A stretch of 64,000 bases of DNA, taken from positions 5,194,390-5,258,389 of the forward strand of contig JASKMD010000003.1 of the NCBI GenBank assembly GCA_030144725.1. The letters are read 5' to 3'. Of the stretch, positions 57,888-64,000 are shown one piece after another. A model generated the notes under the pieces. That model saw only the letters and a list, made by a program, of their open reading frames with translations. It was not told the DNA's origin and searched no databases. Numbering within the stretch: position 1 is the first letter of the stretch; each line of letters begins with the position of its first letter. Made by a program: the position numbers and the translations under genes. This DNA comes from Haematococcus lacustris. Taxonomy: Eukaryota > Chlorophyta > Chlorophyceae > Chlamydomonadales > Haematococcaceae.

Positions 57888-59312
57888 GGTCAGCCGCCAC
57901 TGTCGTAACTGCGAGACCCGGGCACCGTGTGATGCCGCCGGCATCGGGGCCAACCCTGCGCGATGGGCTCAGGCGACGCAGGAGAGGCCCGGTGCGGGCT
58001 GCTCGTTCTGTTGGTAGTAGAGGTGAAAGGCCGTGCCCAAAGTGCCGTGCTGATCCCTTTGTGCCTGGGCTAGCACCCTGGCCTGGGCTGGGCTAGCACC
58101 CTGGGCCCTGCTGTATGCGCTGTATGCTGCTGCTGCTGCTGTGCACTGCTGTAACACTGCTGCTAACCACTGCTGCGAACACTGCTGCGAACCACACTGA
58201 CACAGCCTGACCCCCACGACAAACAGCACACCTCCACGACAGCAGGCCAGCTCCAACTCTGTCGTCCAGCACTGCTGGTGGCATGATCAAGGACGCAGCA
58301 CCGGGAGCAAACATTTGACATAGCAGAAGTAGTCGATGGTTGTCTTGGAGCCGCTGCTGTATGATTATAACGATGAAGATGCGCGACAGGCGGGGGGAAC
58401 CCAATTTGAGCGGGAGCAGTTCTTCAAGGAGGTCAGGTCAGGTCCCCTTGTCAGGGGCTAGCCAGTAGCTATGCTGGGATGGGATGGGATGCTGGGCTAT
58501 GCTGGGATGGGATGCGCTAGGCTGGGATGCGCCTATGGTGCGCTTGCTTCCCATGGGATGATCCAGCTTTGAAGCGCGGCATTCTTCAGGTGCAAAGCAT
58601 CGTGTTACAGGCATGGCATGGCATACTTCGGGGCTTACACAGTGCTGTATGAAAGTCGACAACCCTGCCACTTGACGAAGTTGCAGTGACCATAGTAGCA
58701 CATGGCGTCGAGCTCCATTCAGGTGTCCCCAACTAACAGAAAACCTACCACTGGTGATCAAAACGACGCCGCATCGCAGGCACGCGGTTTCTGACTATGT
58801 GCCGAACATCCCCAGACAGAGAGCTCTGTCAGGTGCAGGGAGCAACATGCCCCATTTACACTCTGACAACATGCCAATAAGTGGAAGGGGGTCCCTTTTT
58901 CCGACAAACGTACATTTTCCGCGTTTGCTGCAATGTAGCTCAGTAACTTGTCCAACAATGGCCCTCCAACACCGCCTTCACCATTGAAAGGCTCGCGGAG
59001 TGAGCCTGGCGGGCTGGAATGTGATTGTACTTCCGGCTAGATGCCAGGCGCAGGTCGCTCATTGGTGCCGCTACCTACCACTGCAACGATCGACAGTTTG
59101 ACCGCTTGCGCCGGCATGGCTCAAAAAGCTAGAAACAGCGTGGCGCTTGCCAGGAAGCACGCATTAGTCTTCATCTGTCAATGCAACAAACGATATCGAA
59201 AACAATGCACTACTGCGTGATAGCTTGCATGAAGATTGCAAACCCCATGTTGGGGACGCCTGAGCTCCATGCCACGCGGAGGTGCCGACAGGCTGCGCGG
59301 GGTACTTGTGCT
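57888..59312. other. intergenic region with dispersed repeats
   Basis: No gene was recognised. Present are TGTAA at 58150, a short GGGATGGGATGCTGGG repeat near 58470-58530, and a diverged copy (58724 to about 58840) of the left half of the 22631 element. The promoter of the next gene is expected in the last few hundred bases. Confidence 0.55.
58724..58840 (+). repeat. partial copy of the 22631 MITE-like element
   Basis: TGTCCCCAACTAACAGAAAA and the following CAAAAC, GCACGCGGTTTC-like and ACATCCCC landmarks match the left half of the earlier element. The right inverted end is absent. Confidence 0.65.
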
Positions 59313-60055
59313 ATGGAGGACAGGGCACAGCTCGTGGGCGATGCTGTGGGTGACCTGCATGCTGCAATCAGCACAGCCCAGTCTCTGTTCAAGGTTGCGT
59401 CCAATGCGCCGGACCAGTCCATGAGCTCCATCGAAATGAAGAGAGCGGCGTATTTCAAATGCACGCAAGCGCTGCGAACCAAGCTCTCTCGCCTGTTAGC
59501 CATCAGTGAGCAGGAAGCCGTGACTGCCCGCAATGGTAAGCTGCATCAGTTGTACACTAACGTGGTTGTGTGAAGGGTATAACTAAAGCAAATCACCTGA
59601 TTGATTGCAGAAAAGCCAGATGACCAGGCTGTGGCTGCTCTCCAGCAGCGGGCTGCAGAGTTGCGCACTAAAGTCAGGGATGCAGCTGAGCTTGAGAAGT
59701 CCTTAATTGATCAGCTGCGCAGCATGCTTGATGCCATGGCAAACTGGGACAACTACAAAAAGCAGCTCGACCAGGTGGCAGGCGTGCCTCCCCCCATTTC
59801 CCGCCTGCCGCCCCAGCAACAAACCCGGCAGCAACAGGCCGCCGGCCGAGGTACTCAGCAGCAGCAACCTGGCGCTCTGCAGCAGCAGCAGCAGCAGCAG
59901 CAGCGGTTGCAGCAGCTGCAGCAAGGTCAGCCGCAACAGTTACAGCAACAGCAGATGGCTTCCTCTCACCCCCTTCAGCCAGTTGCTCCTCCATTTAACC
60001 CACAGCAGCAACATATGCAGCACTTCCCAGGCCAGCCACTCATGCAGCAACAGCA

Positions 60056-60086
<31 letters not shown>

Positions 60087-60628
60087 GTCCTTCCAATGCA
60101 GGCCGGTGGGTTGTCACGCCCAGGGCTGTCCCAGCAGCAGCAGGTACTTAGCCATCCAGGTCAGCAGGCAGCGTGGCAGCAGCCAGGACCCCAGCTTGGA
60201 CCTGGGCAGCAGCTCCTGCCACCCCAGCTGGCGGGAGGGCAGCAGCAGGCTGGGCAGCAGGTGACACATCCACAGCCATCAATGTTCCCAACGCAGCCAC
60301 AGCTGCAATCACCCCAACTACAACAGCTACCACAGCAGCTGCCACAGCAGCAAATAATACAGCAGCAGGGGCACGGGCAGCAAGGGCAGGGGCAGGTGCA
60401 GGGGCAGCAGCAGGGGCAGGGGCAGGGGCAGCCAGGTATGGGTCACACCGGGCCCCAGGCATATGCAGCACAGCAGCCTCAGCTGGGGCCGCCCTCTCGC
60501 CTAATGTACCCGCAACAGCCTTACGCCGCACAGGGCACGCACAGCAGGCCCCAAGGAGCTCTACCAGGCTTTCCCCAGCCTACTGCCCAACCCATGACCG
60601 CCCAGCAGCAACAACAAATGCTGCGCAT

Positions 60629-60665
<37 letters not shown>

Positions 60666-60944
60666 CCCCATGCAACCAGCACAGCAGGGTCGGGCATGGC
60701 CTCCGCCCTTCCCATGGGGGCGTTGCCGGCGTCACAGTTGCAGAGGCAGCTGCCAATGCCGCATGCCCTCCCTGGGGCTCAACCCCTCCCAGGAGGGCCC
60801 ATGCAAGCCTCCATGCAAGCCTCCATGCAAGCCTCCATGCAAGCTCCCATGCAGGGGCCCCCTGGCAGCCAGCCTGCTTTCCAAGGCAACCTACCACACC
60901 GCCCCCAGCAAGCCTACCCTCCTGGCTACCCTGGGCCACCTTAG
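59313..60944 (+). CDS. probable Mediator complex subunit 30, Gln-rich
   Basis: Two exons, 59313-59535 and 59611-60944, join in phase to give 518 residues. Residues 1-125 are helical and Mediator-like: an N-terminal helical pair (AAYFKCTQALRTKLSRL), then a coiled coil ending EKSLIDQLRSMLDAMANW. That ending matches the conserved LIDQLR..ITDI..W end of plant and animal MED30. From about 130 to the end the chain is Gln-rich with polyQ runs of up to 11 residues and short repeats such as MQAS. MED30 sits in the Mediator head and links activators to RNA polymerase II. An upstream in-frame ATG at 59181 exists, but the domain fits the ATG at 59313. The identification rests on one short signature, so it is probable rather than sure. 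Confidence 0.7.
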
Positions 60945-61891
60945 TAGGACTGGGCACCATCCCTGCCGTCACCAGCTATGGCCGCTCACAATGTGTGAGA
61001 AGCAACCAGCCCCCGTTGCATCATCCGCATGTGAAGAAACGAGAGGTTATGGGGTGATTGCCTAATCTGCCATTGACTGCTTAGGGGTCTTGTTTGTTGT
61101 TCAAAGATCATATATTGGTATCAGCTCATTAACATATTCGACTCAGTGCACGAGCAGCTGGTGTGCAGAAACGTGAGCATGCCATGCTGCTGCTATCAAC
61201 AGTCGGAGGTGTACGTGCATTCGACCCCTCCCATCCGCTGAGCCCTGGCCAGATGTGGCATCAAGCTGCGCCCTGTTCGGGTCAGAGAGATGGAAAATGA
61301 GTGATCAAATGACCTGGCTGATGAAAGAAGTCCGGAGCCTATCAAGCTGGCGTTGTTCAAGCATGCATCCTGCGTGTAGGGAAATCAAACGATACCAGTA
61401 CATCACAGGATAAAACCTTCATAACACCTCGTCCTGGGTACCCGCTGACAGCGCCCCTACAGCTTGACAGTCCTTGGCTCTGGTATCGAACCAACCGCCA
61501 CCAGTCCTCGACATCGACCGTGCATACCAGTCCAGAACGAAAATGTATAAAGATGCATGCATGCAGAAGTTGTCAAAAATCAGTCGGCGACCAGGGTTTT
61601 GCTCCAATCTCCGTCATTCTCTCAATCAGTTATGAACACAGCTCAGTGACGGTCCCAGTTTGGCGCTCGCGGTGGGGGCTCAGATGCCTGGGAGCGAGTA
61701 TCAGCCGTTGCCGAGGTGCGTCCCACCGCTCCGCCCAGCACCGCTAGACTGTAGTACTCGTGCGGTCGACCTTACACCAACCTTGAATGCCGGTTTAACC
61801 GTTGTCATGGGTTGGGTTGCTATTTGCAAGCCACAGTATCTCCAGACATGCTGCTGCCGCACATTTGCTTGACAGCTGAGGTTGATTTGGT
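60945..61891. other. intergenic region
   Basis: This should hold the 3' UTR of the Mediator-like gene and the promoter of ATG9. No exon or repeat stands out. No TGTAA was found close behind the stop codon at 60944. Confidence 0.5.
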
Positions 61892-64000
61892 ATGCAAGCA
61901 ACCATAATGATCATGGCCTTCGTGCTGCGCCACATGCTGCCGCTGTGCAGCCTGGCAGAGGAGGCGGACCTGGAGACCCCCATGCTTGCTGGGGGCGAGT
62001 CCTATGAGTGGGCCGCCATTCCCAACTTGGACGTGTTCTTCACCCGCATGTACAGGCAGGGCACAGCGCTGGCAGCAACACAGCGGGACAGCGGGGCAGC
62101 GGGGCAGCGGGGCAGCGGGGCAGGCGGGCAATGGAGCAGCAGGGCTGCAGGGTGGCAGGGCGCGAGAAAGGCAGAGTGGCAGATGGCAGGTCAGCAGTTG
62201 ATAAAGCAGCAGTAGACAGCACAACAACAGTTGCCAGCACAGCAGCACTACAGGCAGCAGCTTGCAGGCAGTGTGTGCAGCAGCAGAGGAACTGGGACTA
62301 GTGGTTGTGGCAGCTGTAGGCTGGCTGGCCAGCAAGTCTGACCAGAGCAGCGTGGTAGGGCAGCTGGGCAATGGGGCAGCGGGATGCTAAGGTGCACAAG
62401 GGGCAGGGTTGCAGGGCAGCAGGGCATGAGGGCAGGATGGCAGCAGGGACACATAGCAGGCAGCAGGGCAGTGTGCAGTAAGGACCTCAGGGCAGGGCAG
62501 GGCTCAGCACTCAGGGCAGCAGTGGCAGCAGGGCCACGTGGCAGGGCAGCAGGGCATTTGGAAATAAGGGCAGAGGGGCTGCAGGGCAGAGGGCTGGCGG
62601 TCTCAGGAGGGCAGCAGGGGCAGCATGGCAGCGGGGCCAGGAAGGGGGGCAAGAGGAGATAGTAGTCAGGTAAATTGTTTGGCCTGGCTTGCAACCTTGC
62701 ACATGGCATGCAGCAGATGCTGGGCAGGGCTGTGCAGGGTAGTGTGAGGGGGGGTGGGATGGGTCGGGGCGAGGGATTCATGTTTTGCAGGGCAGAGCCC
62801 AGCAGCAGGGCAGGGGCAGGGCAGCATGCAGCAGCTTAGACAGCAGCAGGGGCAGCAAGGGCCATGGTCTTTGGACCCCTCCCTGCTCCAGCCTTGAAGC
62901 CAAGCCAGGTGCAGCATCCGGCAGCTGGGCAGCTGGTCATGCATGTCATGTAGCGGAGGCAGAGGCCGGGATGCAGACCATGCAGAGATGAAAGGCCTAC
63001 GCCGCAGTCTGCTAGCCTGCACCTGAGCCTCTTTACAACCAGTTGCAGCCCAGCTGGCCTGCTGCCTGCTGCCTGGAGAGGCGAGGCTGGGCCGGTCAGG
63101 GCCAGGCAGGGCGGGGTGAGGCGGGGCGGGGCGGGGCATCCATTTTAACGAGGCCATGGGACCAGTGGACAGCTTGGGCTTGCCTCAGTGGCCGCAGCGA
63201 TGGCCTTGGCAGTGGGAGGCGGCTCCAGGAGTGCCATCAAGGGCTGGCAAGGGGCAGCAGTAGCACCCACCCACCCACCCACCCACCCACCCACCCACCC
63301 ACCCACCCACCCACCCACCCACCCACCCACGCAACTACCTAACCACCCACCTGCCTGTCCGCCCTCCCCAGGTTCTGGGCCGCCAAGGGGCTGGCCCCCA
63401 TGGTGCTGTCTGGCGCCCTGAACCTGCTGGCCCTGGCCTTCACCGTGGCCTTCACCGCCTTCCTGCTGCTGGCAGTCAACTGGACTGCGGTGCTCACCGC
63501 GCCCTGCGTGGAGCAGGTAGGCAGGAGCGGGGTGGGGTGGGGGGAGGGGGGATGCTAGGGCAGAGCAAGTGGTAAGGCTTGACCTTGAGTTATGGGAGAG
63601 AGCGTGGCAGTGGTGTGGGTATGCAGGCGGCGAGGAGATGCTGGCGGGGAGGAAGGGAAGGGAGGAAGGGAAGGGAAGGGAGGAAGGGAGGAAGAGGGGG
63701 GAGGGGAGGAGGGGAGGGGAGGGAAGGGGAGGCATGTTACAAAGGAGCACGAAGCTTTAGAAATGAAGTCCGTGCGGGACCTAACGTATGTAATCTGGTG
63801 TGTAATCTTGTGTGTGACCTTGTGTGTGACCCGGCGTGTGATAGGACACCTGTGACATCATGAGCGTGGCGCTGTACCCCAACCCGCTGTCCTCCCGCGG
63901 CCTGCTGGCAGACCTGCTGGTGCTTGCCTACCTGGCCATCTTCACCACCTACTGGTCCTGGTCAGCGCTGCACTTTGCCAGCGATGTGCGCGACATGCTG
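61892..64000 (+). CDS. ATG9: autophagy protein ATG9 (5' part, runs off window)
   Basis: Three exons are visible: 61892-62055, 63372-63516 and 63845 to the window edge, 155 residues so far. The ATG9 core signature is clear: WAAIPNLDVFFTRMY, then a first membrane span (LNLLALAFTVAFTAFLLL), NWTAV, the conserved DTCDIMSVALYPNPL, and a second span (LVLAYLAIFTTYW). ATG9 is the multispanning lipid scramblase that seeds autophagosome membranes. To keep the conserved MYR-FWAAKGL order and the phase, the first intron must use a GC donor (AG then GCAGGG at 62056). Upstream coding sequence before 61892 cannot be excluded, since some homologues have longer N-termini. The rest of the gene lies beyond the window. 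Confidence 0.88.
62056..63371. other. long first intron of ATG9, repeat-rich
   Basis: This 1.3-kb intron contains degenerate GGGGCAGC and GGCAGCAGGGCA repeats near 62090-62640, short GGGGCGGGGC runs near 63115-63135, and a (CCCA)n array near its 3' end. No separate gene was recognised. Confidence 0.7.
63268..63331. repeat. (CCCA)n array, about 16 copies
   Basis: A tetramer array ends about 40 bases before the ATG9 acceptor at 63371. Confidence 0.95.

Overview
The window reads as nuclear DNA of a green alga, most likely a chlorophyte of the volvocalean type. Coding exons are GC-rich and Ala/Gly/Pro/Gln-rich. Every gene is split by many short GT-AG introns, long hexamer, pentamer and tetramer arrays sit inside the introns, and TGTAA (the usual algal poly-A signal) follows several stop codons. 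The proteins are eukaryotic: a HECT ubiquitin ligase, ATG9, a SET-domain protein, a Mediator subunit and a cilium-type coiled-coil protein. The species cannot be named from the sequence alone.

Layout. 939-16804 (minus): a 22-exon gene for a 1,554-residue protein with an axonemal-dynein-light-chain-like coiled coil and one EF-hand. 17736-21239 (plus, divergent from the first): a six-exon gene for a 415-residue protein of no recognised family, carrying a tandemly duplicated exon. 23790-27209 (minus): a five-exon DEDDh RNA exonuclease of the REXO4/ISG20 type, bracketed by two direct copies of a ~270-bp dispersed repeat. About 28327-51175 (plus): a UBE3A-like HECT E3 ligase. One of its introns, about 12 kb, holds a stack of nested mobile elements (37127-48787); several others consist almost entirely of one tandem array. 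52095-57887 (plus): a SET-domain protein with hydrophobic N-terminal segments. 59313-60944 (plus): a probable Mediator subunit 30 with a long Gln-rich tail. 61892-64000 (plus): ATG9, running off the right edge.

Exon boundaries were placed by hand from GT/AG sites, unbroken reading phase across every junction and, where the family is known, the expected order of family motifs. The first gene, the exonuclease, the HECT catalytic half, the SET half and ATG9 hold together exactly in phase. The N-terminus of the HECT gene and the first two exons of the SET gene are tentative.

The genes do not form one pathway. Ubiquitin ligation (HECT) and autophagy (ATG9) are both protein-turnover functions, and the remainder are an RNA exonuclease, transcription/chromatin factors and a probable flagellar protein. 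The most unusual content is structural: introns built of single tandem arrays, a four-part transposon nest with a clean 7-bp target duplication, an inverted pair of reverse transcriptase fragments, and an exon duplication in the unknown gene.
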